A DNA stretch of 64,000 nucleotides, taken from Acidobacteriota bacterium. GTDB taxonomy: Bacteria > Zixibacteria > MSB-5A5 > GN15 > FEB-12. The DNA lies in the NCBI GenBank assembly GCA_035529075.1, contig DATKXK010000005.1:1-64000 (forward strand). The letters are read 5' to 3'. The notes below the pieces were generated by a model. The model did not search any database, was not told the DNA's origin, and saw nothing but the letters and a program-made list of their open reading frames with translations. The translations under genes and the position numbers were made by a program. Positions 25,382 through 34,650 of this stretch are shown one piece after another. Every line of letters starts with the position of its first letter. The first letter of the stretch is position 1.

Positions 25382-26072
25382 GTGTCCGGTGCTGTCCGGT
25401 GTCCTGATATCAGTCAAGTGTATGCCCTCAAATAAACTGGACTCGGCGTATTACTCGTCTTGTCCACGAAATGCCCTTGTGAGTTTTTACGATTTCGCCT
25501 GCTCCGGCATTTTATCGCCCCTAATACTCTATGAGGGCGTGCGATTTACTTTTACATCGCGTTGTGCCGACCGTGGCATGCCTGGCCGGACTGATAACTC
25601 AGAGTTCACGAGAGTCTGCTGATAAAACTGCCAACGTTTACGCACGCCTGGCAATCTCAGTGAAGAGGCTGGGGCCGCTCCCGGTGACATTGTCGGGGCC
25701 ACAACGATCGTGACCTAAGAGAAGAAACCTTGGGTGGCGAATCACGTATTGTCTCCACCTGCCTTGGTAGTTGAGTTTCCTGAGCAACTGCCTCAGTGTT
25801 TCGTGGAAGCTCCACCCGGTTACGAATGGCATAGTCAATGTGTTGCCGGACAGATCGATCCCCCTCGGATTGGCATAAGCGACGGCGCTGTAGCGGACGA
25901 TACCGCCGAAATACCATCCGTTACGCCGGTCGAGAAAGATTCATTGACGGAGGCCGAAGCCGGCGGCTGATTCACGCACGCAGCCACAAAAAGGCAACAA
26001 TCCAGGTTAATCAACGTCAGATTATGGTAAACTGTATCGGACCCGTTGTTTAACATGTTTCAGGAGTTACGC
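25382..26072. other. 690-base intergenic stretch, no convincing gene
   Basis: It holds the degenerate A copy 13 and an open frame from GTG 25734 to 25970 (78 residues, no hit to memory, no clear ribosome site). The last 60 bases contain the ribosome site and probably the promoter of the ankyrin fusion gene. Confidence 0.4.
25588..25682 (+). repeat. Element A, copy 13 (degenerate)
   Basis: CAGAGTTCACGAGAGTCTG and CAGTGAAGAGGCTGGGGCCG are recognisable halves of the core, with about 40 extra bases between them. Its low similarity suggests an old copy. Confidence 0.4.
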
Positions 26073-28865
26073 ATGGTTAGTTTCAAGAACTACATCTGGC
26101 TTGTTTGTCTTCTTGTGCTGTCAATAGAGGTTCAGGCCTCAGATGTCGACATATTCACAGCCGCCGAACAGGGGGATTTCGAAGTCGTGAAGAAACTGGT
26201 ACAGGAGAATCCACAGTTGGTGACCGCGACCGATGATCAAGGATACAGTCCTCTTCATAAGGCCGCCTACAACAACCACCTGAACGTCGTAGAGTATCTC
26301 ATATCTCAAGGCGCGGATGTCAACTCTGCTTCGGGAAGTGGCAGTACACCCCTTCACGGTGCTGCTTACTACGGCCATCCGGAGATTGTTCGCGTACTGC
26401 TTGATGGGGGGGCGGAATGTGACGTGGTCAATGCCGGCGGATATACTCCTCTTCTGAGCGCCGCTGCAGGCAACCATGGCGAGATCGTCAGGCTGCTGGT
26501 CAACATGGGGGCTAATGTCAACGCCAGCCCGAGCGGTGGTCGCTCCCCTCTTTACCAGGCGGTATGGAACGCCGATGCCGAGTTGACGAGATTCCTTCTG
26601 GACAAAGGGGCAGAGGCCAACATCCAGACGGAGATGGGCGTCTCTTTGCCGTATTTCGCGTCGGCTTTCAGGGATCGGGAGTTCGGTCTCATGTTTATCC
26701 ACAAAGTAACTGATTTTGAAGAAAAAGACGCGCTGGGACTGAGCATGCTTCATTACTCGGCCGCCCGTGGATTAGCGGAGCATGTACAAATGCTTCTGGA
26801 GCGGGGCGTTGAAGTTGACGCCAAAGATTCCCTCGGAAGGTCACCGCTGTTTTATGCCACGCTCTGGGGGCATGACGAGGTGGTGGATATCCTGAAAGGA
26901 CGAGGGGCATCAACTGATAATTTGGAACAAGAATGGTTCAAGGGTGATTATCTGGGAAGACCTGCACCAGGAAAAACGCCTGTCGAGTTTGTGGGAGATG
27001 AGTTGAGAACCCCATTCGCTCCCCACGGACAAATAGCCTTTTCTCCGGACGGCAGCGAAATGCTCTGGTGCCACCAGGCGATGCCGATTCAAGCCATGTG
27101 GTACTCCCGACAGGTAAACGGTATGTGGCACAAGCCAATGATCGCGCCCTTCACCGACCCGGCGCTTGACTATGCCGATGGTAGCCCGTGCTTTTCCGCC
27201 GATGGAAACCGCATCTATTACCACACTCATCGACCGCTCGTAGAAACGGATGGGCGCAATGAAGACACCGATATCTGGTTTGTGGAGAGGACCGACGAAG
27301 GCTGGGGAAGCCCAATCCCCCTGGGGCCACCGGTCAATACTGACAAGAACGAGCTCAGTCCTATGATTGCGCCTTCCGGCAATCTCTATTTCATAGGCAG
27401 TGAGTACGAAGATACCTACGGTGCGGGCGACATCTATCTATCAGAGTTCGTCAATGGCGTCTATACTACGCCCCGGAATCTCGGTCCCGCAATCAACAGC
27501 GAGTACTACGAGTTGACTCCAGTGGTACCATCGGATGAGAGTTACATCGTCTTTGCTTCGGACCGTCCCAACAGATACCAGCGTCACTTGCCGTTGTTTG
27601 TCACTTTCAAGAAAGATGACGGAAGTTGGACAAATGCTGTATCTCTCGGCGGAACCATCAGCCCGGGACGCGCCTGGCAACCGTTTATTACAGCCGATGA
27701 CAAGTTCATTTTCTACCAGCAGGGCACGAGCTACTACTGGCTCAGTACGGCGTTGATTGAAGATATCAGGGAGGCCATGATAGGTCCGGACCACCTTGAG
27801 GTGGCGGCCCCCGTCCCCGTGTTGCGCAAGAGTGAGCAGATATTTGAACATGCTGCCACCAACGACATCGCGCTGGGTGATCTTGATGGTGACGGCGATC
27901 TGGATGCGGTCTTTTCGAACATGGGTTTCAACGACTCGCGTGTTTATCTCAACGACGGTCACGGATATTTCACGGCCACGGATCAACTGCTGACCCGGCA
28001 GGGGCATGGAGTCGATCTGGGTGACCTTGATGATGACGGAGATCTGGACATCTTTATTACCTGTGCCGGATACGGAGTGAACAATATCGAATATGATCGT
28101 CCCAGCAGGATATATCTCAACGACGGTAGGGCCAACTTCACTGTCTCCCCACAGGACCTTGGAGACTCACTGCTGAGCGGCAATAACGTTCAGCTTTTCG
28201 ATATTGACATTGATGGCGACCTTGATGCCATGATTGTATACTATCAGGAAGACAATGGTATTTATCTGAACAATGGGCAGGGAAGGTTCACCCGGTCGGA
28301 GATGACCTTTCCAACCGGCGCTAACTGGGCTGATCTCGACGGTGACGGTGACGTTGATATTCTCGATCGGGAGGCAGGCGTCGGCTTCAAGACGCTCCTG
28401 AACGACGGCACCGGCCATTTGATCGAACACTGGTCCAAAAGCGACAGCGGCCTGAATCGCGGTGGGGTCGGTTTTGGCGATATGGATGAAGACGGTGACC
28501 TTGACGCCGTAGTGGCATTTATGGATCAGTCGGAACACCGCTGTTCGAGTTTGTGGTACAATGACGGGACCGGACGATTCAAGGAGTCCGATGTCAGACT
28601 TCCGCTAACCCGCAATGCCAGACTGGCGACGGGGGATCTTAACGGTGATGGTCACCCGGATGTGTTTCTTAACAACCTCGGTCTTCCCAGCGCGGTATGG
28701 CTTAACGACGGGAAAGGCGGTTTATTCGATTCAGGTATCAGACTGCCCGGCGAATGGAAGAATACATACTGTTGCCTGGGTGATCTAGACGGTGACGGCG
28801 ATCTCGATGTGTTTATCGCTGCTTTCCTGGGCGGACCTAACGAGATATGGTTCAACGAGCAGTGA
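26073..28865 (+). CDS. Exported fusion of ankyrin repeats, PD40 propeller and VCBS/FG-GAP repeats
   Basis: 930 residues from ATG 26073 with AGGAG 6 bases upstream, preferred over 26046. Signal peptide about 1-23 (...LSIEVQA). Residues 25-265 hold about eight ankyrin repeats (YSPLHKAAYNNHLNVVEYL, STPLHGAAYYGHPEIVRVLL). A link with GDYLGRPAPG opens a PD40 domain (about 275-570; GQIAFSPDG, GSPCFSADG), the same lead-in as in 32632-33504 and the gene at 1-207. From about 590 to the end run seven or so calcium-binding VCBS/FG-GAP blades (DLDGDGDLDAVFSN, DIDGDLDAM). All three parts are protein-binding scaffolds; there is no enzyme domain and no sorting tail. An exported ankyrin domain is unusual. 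Confidence 0.9.
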   Translation: MVSFKNYIWLVCLLVLSIEVQASDVDIFTAAEQGDFEVVKKLVQENPQLVTATDDQGYSPLHKAAYNNHLNVVEYLISQGADVNSASGSGSTPLHGAAYYGHPEIVRVLLDGGAECDVVNAGGYTPLLSAAAGNHGEIVRLLVNMGANVNASPSGGRSPLYQAVWNADAELTRFLLDKGAEANIQTEMGVSLPYFASAFRDREFGLMFIHKVTDFEEKDALGLSMLHYSAARGLAEHVQMLLERGVEVDAKDSLGRSPLFYATLWGHDEVVDILKGRGASTDNLEQEWFKGDYLGRPAPGKTPVEFVGDELRTPFAPHGQIAFSPDGSEMLWCHQAMPIQAMWYSRQVNGMWHKPMIAPFTDPALDYADGSPCFSADGNRIYYHTHRPLVETDGRNEDTDIWFVERTDEGWGSPIPLGPPVNTDKNELSPMIAPSGNLYFIGSEYEDTYGAGDIYLSEFVNGVYTTPRNLGPAINSEYYELTPVVPSDESYIVFASDRPNRYQRHLPLFVTFKKDDGSWTNAVSLGGTISPGRAWQPFITADDKFIFYQQGTSYYWLSTALIEDIREAMIGPDHLEVAAPVPVLRKSEQIFEHAATNDIALGDLDGDGDLDAVFSNMGFNDSRVYLNDGHGYFTATDQLLTRQGHGVDLGDLDDDGDLDIFITCAGYGVNNIEYDRPSRIYLNDGRANFTVSPQDLGDSLLSGNNVQLFDIDIDGDLDAMIVYYQEDNGIYLNNGQGRFTRSEMTFPTGANWADLDGDGDVDILDREAGVGFKTLLNDGTGHLIEHWSKSDSGLNRGGVGFGDMDEDGDLDAVVAFMDQSEHRCSSLWYNDGTGRFKESDVRLPLTRNARLATGDLNGDGHPDVFLNNLGLPSAVWLNDGKGGLFDSGIRLPGEWKNTYCCLGDLDGDGDLDVFIAAFLGGPNEIWFNEQ

Positions 28866-28940
28866 ACGGCCGGACGGCGCGATCAAGGGGTGGGCCGGTT
28901 TCTCACACTTATAGAGGACCGGTCCTGGTTCCAGTTGTCC

Positions 28941-29086
28941 AATTGTCTTCCCGCACGTGTCATCTTTCATGGAGTAGCGCATCTTGGCCCGACATTCGAA
29001 CTCTGCAAGAGTGGGGGGGAGTGAGGTCGAGGCCGCTTTCTGCGTACCTGCTCGTTGACCCCGCGCGATGGCGGGATCATTTTGTG
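28941..29086 (+). repeat. Element A, copy 14 (complete)
   Basis: ATTGTCTTCCCGCACGTG, CATTCGAACTCTGCAAGAG, the core GGGGGGGAGTGAGGTCGAGG-CCGC, then TTGACCCCGCG-CGATGG-CGGGATCATTTTGTG. It sits between the convergent ankyrin and beta-lactamase genes and could serve as their terminator. Confidence 0.8.
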
Positions 29087-29133
29087 TCAAATAGTCCAGT
29101 TATGATATTTGGGGACAGATACTGATCAAGGGG

Positions 29134-29161
29134 ACCCCAGGGCGCGCTGTGGGCCACCCGG
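29134..29161 (+). repeat. Element D hairpin, copy 2
   Basis: CCCCAG and CTGTGGG pair around GGCGCG with a one-base bulge, then CCACCCGG follows at once. The stem bases differ from those of the other copies. Confidence 0.55.
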
Positions 29162-29162
29162 C

Positions 29163-29230
29163 CGAAACTCGTCTCGCAGAGCCCGCCATAGACTTTGAAA
29201 GCCCCGGTTTCTATCGGGGTTTATTGGTGG
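29163..29230 (+). repeat. A-like variant with CCCCGG hairpin
   Basis: GAAACTCGTCTCGCAGAGCC-CGCCATAGAC is the short variant of the element A 3' half. The hairpin CCCCG-GTTTCTAT-CGGGG with TTTATTGG ends it. Confidence 0.6.
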
Positions 29231-29310
29231 GTGAAAGACAGACACATTGATTACATCAGGACCGTGTCCGTTAACTCATCTTTATTGCCCGAAGATGAAT
29301 CACCCCGCAA

Positions 29311-31011
29311 CTACATCCGCTTGAAGATCAGCGGCCTGAAATTCGTGTCTTCATCCGAAATGCCAAAGGTGACAACCAGACCCTGCTCATTCCTTGAAAA
29401 GCGGACTATCCCGATGTCGCCTACAAATTCATCCTTGTCTGTCAGCTGCAATGGTCGGTCGCTGTATCGATGATGCCGAATCACAAGTTTGTCGTCATCA
29501 ACAATTACGTTGTAGGCTATACCGAGGGCGTCGGAATAATACGTGCCGGCATAGTCGGCTGCCAGCTGCTCCGAGGTCACCATCGGTGCATCGATGCGGG
29601 ACGCCCACATGATATTCCCTGATTTTTTGAGATCGAGCATTAGACGCGCAGCTTTCCTGCCACCATCACGATGTATACTAATACTCACGTTGCGGAGATT
29701 ATTCACGAACTGTGAGTCGGAAATAGGGCGAAAGAAATCTGAGGCATAGCCATCGAAGATACCATAAAAGCCGCGCCCCAGACGACTCAACAAGAGCTTT
29801 CCCATATTCCCATCAATAAGGTAAGCGCCTTCGAGACCTTCCATATTGGCCGAATCAAGACTAATAAACGGTTCTGGTTCGGCGGCCTGCACCGCCTCTT
29901 GTTGCTTTTCTTCCTTGCCATAGAAAAGGTCCAGAATCCGATAAGCCAGTCGTTCCGCTCTAATGCCGCGGTTGTTGGCCAGTATGGCCATGCCGAGTTC
30001 GTCCTCCGGCACGTATATTACCATAGTGTTGAAACTGCCGGTTTGGCCGGAGTGAGATATGATCTGTCTGTCGTTGCGTTCGAGAATACCCAGGCCATAG
30101 CCATAGGAACTCTCACTGCCATCAGTCAGCGTACTTTTCCGGCACATTCTTTCGATCAGGCTGTCTCCTCCCACGGTACGTTGCCGAAAATTGTCAAGCC
30201 ATAAGGTCATGTCGTCAATCGTGGAATAGAGATAGCTGGGGCCGACAACATCGCTGTTTCTAGGATCTTCGTAGTAAATGCCGTCGGTTTTGTAGTAGCA
30301 GTCGGCTCCGTTGGGAATAACCCGAAAACAGTCGTCCTGAAACAAAGTGTGTTCCATTCCAAGAGGTTTGAAAATGTGATCTGCCGTCCACGACGCCAGG
30401 GATTCCCCGGTCACCCGCGCTACCAATTCTCCCAGAAGGGCGTAGTTGGTGTTGCAGTATACCCACTGACTGCCGGGAGCAAACAGCAACTGATCCTGGC
30501 CTTTCAGCAGAGCAAGGACTTCTTCAATGGAGGTGTAATCAGCGGGTTTATGGCCTCCATAATACCGGAACATCTTGCTGTATTCCCAGAGACCGCTGGT
30601 GTGATTCAAGAGATTACGGAGAGTTACAGTAGCATCATATTCAGGGAGCTCAGGGAAGTATTTGTGAATATCGTCGTCAAGGTGCAGCTTCCCCTCCTGC
30701 TCCAGGAGCAACACTGCCAGGGACGTGAACTGTTTAGTAACAGAGGCCAGATTGAAGACGGTCTCGTTGGTTATAGACACCTTGTGTTCGAGATTGGCCA
30801 ATCCGAAACATCGACAGTAAATCACATTACCGTGTTCGATAACAGCAGCCGCGGCACCCGGCGCATCGGCTGCTGTCTCAGCAGTAAAGATGCTATCAAC
30901 ACGTGCCGAGAATTCCTCATAACTGTTGTTCAGCCCAAAGGATGGGGTTGCTGTTATCAAGATAAGTACAACGAGAGCCAGAATACGCTTGCATGTGTGG
31001 GGAACGCGCAT
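29311..31011 (-). CDS. Exported class C beta-lactamase-like serine hydrolase
   Basis: 566 residues with a signal peptide (1-26). The beta-lactamase/transpeptidase domain (about 35-380) has the SxxK motif SVTK (Ser90, Lys93), the YxN motif in YCNTNYALLG and HSG in place of KTG (HSGQTGSF). This is the pattern of the large AmpC/ESTB-like group, mostly esterases or D-aminopeptidases and not resistance enzymes. A C-terminal domain of about 170 residues with a beta-rich lipocalin-like look (GTYYSDALGIAYNVIVDDD) is common in this group. AGGAGG lies 7 bases before the ATG. It is a single gene. Confidence 0.9.
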   Translation of the reverse strand: MRVPHTCKRILALVVLILITATPSFGLNNSYEEFSARVDSIFTAETAADAPGAAAAVIEHGNVIYCRCFGLANLEHKVSITNETVFNLASVTKQFTSLAVLLLEQEGKLHLDDDIHKYFPELPEYDATVTLRNLLNHTSGLWEYSKMFRYYGGHKPADYTSIEEVLALLKGQDQLLFAPGSQWVYCNTNYALLGELVARVTGESLASWTADHIFKPLGMEHTLFQDDCFRVIPNGADCYYKTDGIYYEDPRNSDVVGPSYLYSTIDDMTLWLDNFRQRTVGGDSLIERMCRKSTLTDGSESSYGYGLGILERNDRQIISHSGQTGSFNTMVIYVPEDELGMAILANNRGIRAERLAYRILDLFYGKEEKQQEAVQAAEPEPFISLDSANMEGLEGAYLIDGNMGKLLLSRLGRGFYGIFDGYASDFFRPISDSQFVNNLRNVSISIHRDGGRKAARLMLDLKKSGNIMWASRIDAPMVTSEQLAADYAGTYYSDALGIAYNVIVDDDKLVIRHHRYSDRPLQLTDKDEFVGDIGIVRFSRNEQGLVVTFGISDEDTNFRPLIFKRM

Positions 31012-31166
31012 AATTACACCTCCTCAAGCCTCATTACAAAACGTCGCATATCCACTTCATACGGTGAGCTTATGTAATATGTTGCGCCGTTCCCATTAAG
31101 ATGCCGCGTGTGTTTTTCCTTGTCCGCATCTAATTATATTCTAGCGACTTGCGTTGATTGGAGTGG

Positions 31167-31293
31167 CGGGCAGCCTGTGGGCTTGCCCCGGGTTTCCAGG
31201 AGCAACCCTTTTCGGCGAGTCTCTGGAAATCGGAAGCAATTGCGGGGATTGTGGGAAGCTACTGGCAACCCAGCGCGAGCGCTTGGCCACCCG
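31167..31293 (+). repeat. Element B, copy 3 (127 bp), with an element A block I before it
   Basis: Same length and orientation as copies 1 and 2. The left end has drifted to CGGGCAGCCT, so the terminal repeat is imperfect; the right end is GCTTGGCCACCCG. CTAGCGACTTGCGTTG (31141-31156), a block I of element A, lies just before it. Confidence 0.8.
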
Positions 31294-31410
31294 GCCTTGG
31301 CCTGAGGGTAAGATCGACCTTTGCGGGCTTCCGTGGTGATTGTGTATTTGCACGAAGATCTTCCTGACAAGTAGCTGGGTGGTAATTTCTTCAGACTTTA
31401 GTCCAGACCT

Positions 31411-31493
31411 TCGGACGAATTCCACGGGGGTTTGGGGGGAGTGAGTTCCACGCCGCTTTGTTTTTTAGAACCCCGGTTTACACCGGGACTTCT
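31411..31493 (+). repeat. Element A, copy 15
   Basis: GACGAATTCCACGGGGG, the core TTTGGGGGGAGTGAGTTCC-ACGCCGC, then CCCCGGT-TTAC-ACCGGG and CTTCTTG. It stands 155 bases before O-methyltransferase copy 2. The 636-base gap 31012-31647 also holds B copy 3. Confidence 0.75.
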
Positions 31494-31647
31494 TGCTTGC
31501 CTGCTTTTGACGCAGCTAGTATGTTCCATCGATGGAGCGCGGCCCCAGCCGCGGGATATTAAAGCAAATAGAAACCCTCCATTCTGGTGGGGTACTGGTG
31601 CTGTGCAGTGTGCCAAAGTAACCGTGTTTATCTGTCGGAGGATGTAG

Positions 31648-32241
31648 ATGTTTCATAATATAAAACCTGTCATGCGTGATCGCATGCGGTGGCTCGAAAT
31701 GGAAAACTCACGGGATCGGCAGGATGGCACTCCGCGTGGTCAGCGACTTAGACAGATCCCCGACGAAACCGGTCGATTTCTTGCCATCCTGGCGGCCGGC
31801 GCTACCGATGGGGATATCATCGAAATAGGAACCAGCGCCGGCTACTCTACCCTGTGGTTAGTGTTGGCTTGTAAGGAATCAGGAAGAAAGGTGACGACAT
31901 TTGAGATCCAGAATGATAAAGTTCAGCTTGCCCGTGAGACTTTTCGATTGGCTGAGGTTACAGATAAAATCAACCTTTACCACGGCGATGCGCTCCAACT
32001 TTTAAAAGATCACGATAATATCGCCTTCTGCTTCCTAGATTCGGAGAAAGAAGACTACCAGCGTCTGTATGATATCGTCGTTCCTCGTCTTGTTCCGGGA
32101 GGATTACTGGTTGCGGATAATGTGATCAGCCACGCCGAAACATTGGGAGCGGTCGTAAGCAAGGCGAATGCGGATGAGCGAGTTGATAGTGTGGTAGTGC
32201 CAATTGGAAAGGGAGAACTTCTGTGTCGGAGGGTCCCATAG
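31648..32241 (+). CDS. O-methyltransferase, copy 2
   Basis: 197 residues, a close paralogue of 23084-23677 with identical length, start context (CGGAGGATGT before ATGTTTCATA) and C-terminus ([15 protein letters not shown]). Motif I is [14 protein letters not shown]-like ([18 protein letters not shown], about 49-66), with HGDALQLL and CFLDSEK for the metal/substrate side. The DNA similarity begins about 30 bases before the start and runs through the trailing element A copy, so gene plus repeat were copied together. Many silent differences show that the duplication is not recent. Confidence 0.9.
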   Translation: MFHNIKPVMRDRMRWLEMENSRDRQDGTPRGQRLRQIPDETGRFLAILAAGATDGDIIEIGTSAGYSTLWLVLACKESGRKVTTFEIQNDKVQLARETFRLAEVTDKINLYHGDALQLLKDHDNIAFCFLDSEKEDYQRLYDIVVPRLVPGGLLVADNVISHAETLGAVVSKANADERVDSVVVPIGKGELLCRRVP

Positions 32242-32304
32242 AGTGAGACATCGGATGTCAGAGCCATTCACCCGGGATTGTGTCTTGGGTGCACAAGCGA
32301 CGAT

Positions 32305-32440
32305 TCACCGACGTATTCCACTGGTGCCGAAATGGCTTCTGTGGATCAGAAACTCGAGAACCAATATGGTTTGGGAAGAGTGATATTGGGGCCGCTTTGA
32401 GTCCAAGAAAGCCGCTACGGAAGTTGCGGTTTCTTCCTTG
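32305..32440 (+). repeat. Element A, copy 16 (complete)
   Basis: CACCGACGTATTCCACTGG, CAGAAACTCGAGAACC and the core GGGAAGAGTGATATTGGGG-CCGC, then AGCCGCT-ACGGA-AGTTGCGGT and TTCTTCC. It corresponds to copy 11 behind the first O-methyltransferase, but here the hairpin survives. The remainder of the gap to 32631 shows no feature. Confidence 0.75.
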
Positions 32441-32631
32441 CGTTCAGTCCCGCCGGATAACATAGTTATCATAGTTCAAGCGATGGTATAACCGAGGGCG
32501 ATAGGCGGGGCAACGCTGGTGAATCTGACGGCACCAGAAGCGAATGGGGCACCCAACTGTCGGCGACCAGTCCAATCCCTGAGACGACCTCGGGACGTCT
32601 GTCGCGCACGGGATCCGGGGGTAGCGGCGAT

Positions 32632-33504
32632 TCAGTCAATGGCTTCTGCTCTGAGTTCATCTATGAAGTCCGCCTTCACCCAGTAGATATCGTGTTCCCT
32701 TGTGAAGAACATATATAAACCGTCAGGCGTCACAGTGGCATTGCCCTCGCTGCCTGATGAATTGATCTTATCATTGAGACTCCTGCCCGGAGTCCAGGTA
32801 TCATCAGGATTCCGGAACGTGATGCGCAGTTCGTGTCCGTAACTCTCCGCTTTTCTGGCTCCGTATATAATGTAGCTTTCATCGGGTGCGACAAAGGGAT
32901 GGGTGCCCCTGATGTTCGGAGAGAGTTTTTCCGCTGCCTGATACTTTCCGGCGACAAGTTTGAGTCGAATCAATCCACTGGCATACAGATTGCCGCTGGC
33001 TGCCACTGATGGCGTGTGAATAGTCTGATCATTGACCGGCCCTTCAAAATGAGTTGCCTTTCCCCATTTGCCGTTAACTTCTTCTGAAACCCAAAGATTC
33101 ATAGCGACTTTAGCTCCGGGAAAGGGTCGCCGTGAACAAAAATAGAGTTTTGCTCCATCTGCAGAGAAGCAGGCTTCACCGTCGATGTCCTTCGAGAAGG
33201 GAGCGATGACCGGCTTATGCCAACTGGAGCCGTCGGCTTTTCTCTCAATGTGATAGAGATGCGGTCCTTCACAATAGAATATGTCCTGCCCCGTGGGGGA
33301 GACGACCAGCCGATACTGATCGGTTTTCGTAGAGACGATTCCGGGCGCAAAGATGACTGGTTCGTCATCTGGAGGAGGCTGGCCGAGGTAGTCACAAACA
33401 AAATGTCTTTTATTCCCGGTCTGAGCGTGACAAAGGCCTGATGGAAGCAGGAGCCCTCCAAATACGACTGAATAGATGAGAGCAAGTCTCCGAGCGCTTA
33501 TCAT
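32632..33504 (-). CDS. Exported PD40 beta-propeller protein
   Basis: 290 residues from ATG 33504 with GGAGG 9 bases upstream; the longer ATG at 33555 has no ribosome site. Signal peptide about 1-28 (...SGLCHAQ). The lead-in CDYLGQPPPDDEPVIFAPG is followed by repeated PD40 strands (SPTGQDIFY, GEACFSADGAKLYFCS, VAPDESYIIYG, TPDGLYMFF), about six blades. WHKPVIAPF is shared almost word for word with the ankyrin fusion protein (WHKPMIAPF). Its partner and function are unknown; TolB-like propellers mostly bind proteins or glycans. Confidence 0.85.
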   Translation of the reverse strand: MISARRLALIYSVVFGGLLLPSGLCHAQTGNKRHFVCDYLGQPPPDDEPVIFAPGIVSTKTDQYRLVVSPTGQDIFYCEGPHLYHIERKADGSSWHKPVIAPFSKDIDGEACFSADGAKLYFCSRRPFPGAKVAMNLWVSEEVNGKWGKATHFEGPVNDQTIHTPSVAASGNLYASGLIRLKLVAGKYQAAEKLSPNIRGTHPFVAPDESYIIYGARKAESYGHELRITFRNPDDTWTPGRSLNDKINSSGSEGNATVTPDGLYMFFTREHDIYWVKADFIDELRAEAID

Positions 33505-33672
33505 ATCCCTATACCTCCGACGTAATTTGTGTTTCCCTGAACAGCCTGGCCACATGGATAATTCACCGCAACAGCAAAAAAGAGACCCACCATGTGGTGA
33601 GATCTATGGGCACCGCTCCTGATGAATAGCATTGATGTCATTACAACATTCCCCAAGTCTCGCCAGTTGCTG

Positions 33673-34440
33673 TTATTCTTCAGAGGAATTCAAGACAATG
33701 AATTGCATCTCTTGCGGCGGATTGCGAAGGTCGAGGGTGAAGGAGTCAGCGGCAATCCTCCTTACGTTGCGCTTGTCTTTCAGATAGTCCGCCGCCGTAT
33801 AATCCAGGAAGGGAGCAGCATCCGTCTTGAAATGCATTGGCAGAACGATCATCTTAGGTCTAAGCTGGGCGATAACACTGTCGGCTTCGGGCGGCGATAT
33901 TGTGTAGTGTCCTCCTACGGGAATCATGAGAATATCAATAGCACCGATCTGTGCCTTCTGCTCTTCACTCAGGTTTAAGCCGAGGTCGCCGAGATGAGCG
34001 ACTCTAAGGCCATCGAATTCAAACACAAAAACGGAATTCAGGATCGAACTCTTCCCGGGGTCGAAATGGTTGCAGACGATATCATAAATCCGCACATCCT
34101 TGATCTGAGTGTCAACGGGGATGAATTTGTGTTCCAGTCCCTTGTCCATAGGGCCGTTGATGCCATAGAGTACGACTGGTTCCCCCGATACGGCAGCAAC
34201 ATTGTCATGGTCTATATGCCGGTGCGAGACGGTAATAAGATCGGGTGTGACACTGTCAGGGATGTGGTATCCCTCCAGTTTCATCGGGTCGGTCAGAATG
34301 CGAGTGTGAGTCGACGTAGTTATCAGGAAACACGCGTGACCATAATGAGTGAAAGTCACTTCATTCGGTTTCTGAGCCTGTGAAAACGGGCAGATTCCTA
34401 ATAAAAGTAAAGCACAAAGCAGCCATAGGTACTTCATCAT
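33673..34440 (-). CDS. Exported metallo-beta-lactamase-fold hydrolase (UlaG-like)
   Basis: 255 residues from ATG 34440 with GGAAG 6 bases upstream. A signal peptide (about 1-23, ...CPFSQAQ) is unusual for the mostly cytoplasmic UlaG/YcfH-like branch. Zinc motif SHRHIDHDN gives H-x-H-x-DH (about 77-82); further ligands are probably HLGDLGL and MHFKTD. The family hydrolyses lactones, phosphodiesters or amides (UlaG, NAPE-PLD); the substrate is open. The gene stands alone between the PD40 gene and the ABC exporter; its stop is 169 bases from the PD40 start. Confidence 0.87.
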   Translation of the reverse strand: MMKYLWLLCALLLLGICPFSQAQKPNEVTFTHYGHACFLITTSTHTRILTDPMKLEGYHIPDSVTPDLITVSHRHIDHDNVAAVSGEPVVLYGINGPMDKGLEHKFIPVDTQIKDVRIYDIVCNHFDPGKSSILNSVFVFEFDGLRVAHLGDLGLNLSEEQKAQIGAIDILMIPVGGHYTISPPEADSVIAQLRPKMIVLPMHFKTDAAPFLDYTAADYLKDKRNVRRIAADSFTLDLRNPPQEMQFIVLNSSEE

Positions 34441-34650
34441 TCCACTTCCTTTGCTCATGAACGGCGACTGTAAGCCGACGGACAATCCGGACATAAAGCT
34501 ACTTCATAGTAAGACGACGTTCGCCTCATCGCAACTACTTTCCGAGGCTCCATATAGACCGTACTTATGTGTTGGACAGCCGGATTGGCTGCAGCAGTCG
34601 GTATACCTTCGTAAATCATGCTAACGCTGCATCGACTAGCCGCGAGGCCA

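Noticed and set aside
25734-25970. 78-codon frame from a GTG
   Set aside because: Compact text but no ribosome site, no recognised family, and competing frames on the other strand; left as uncalled.
29311-31011. Beta-lactam resistance role for the class C-like protein
   Set aside because: HSG in place of KTG, the long C-terminal domain and lack of linkage to the BlaI/M56 pair fit the esterase/peptidase branch better.
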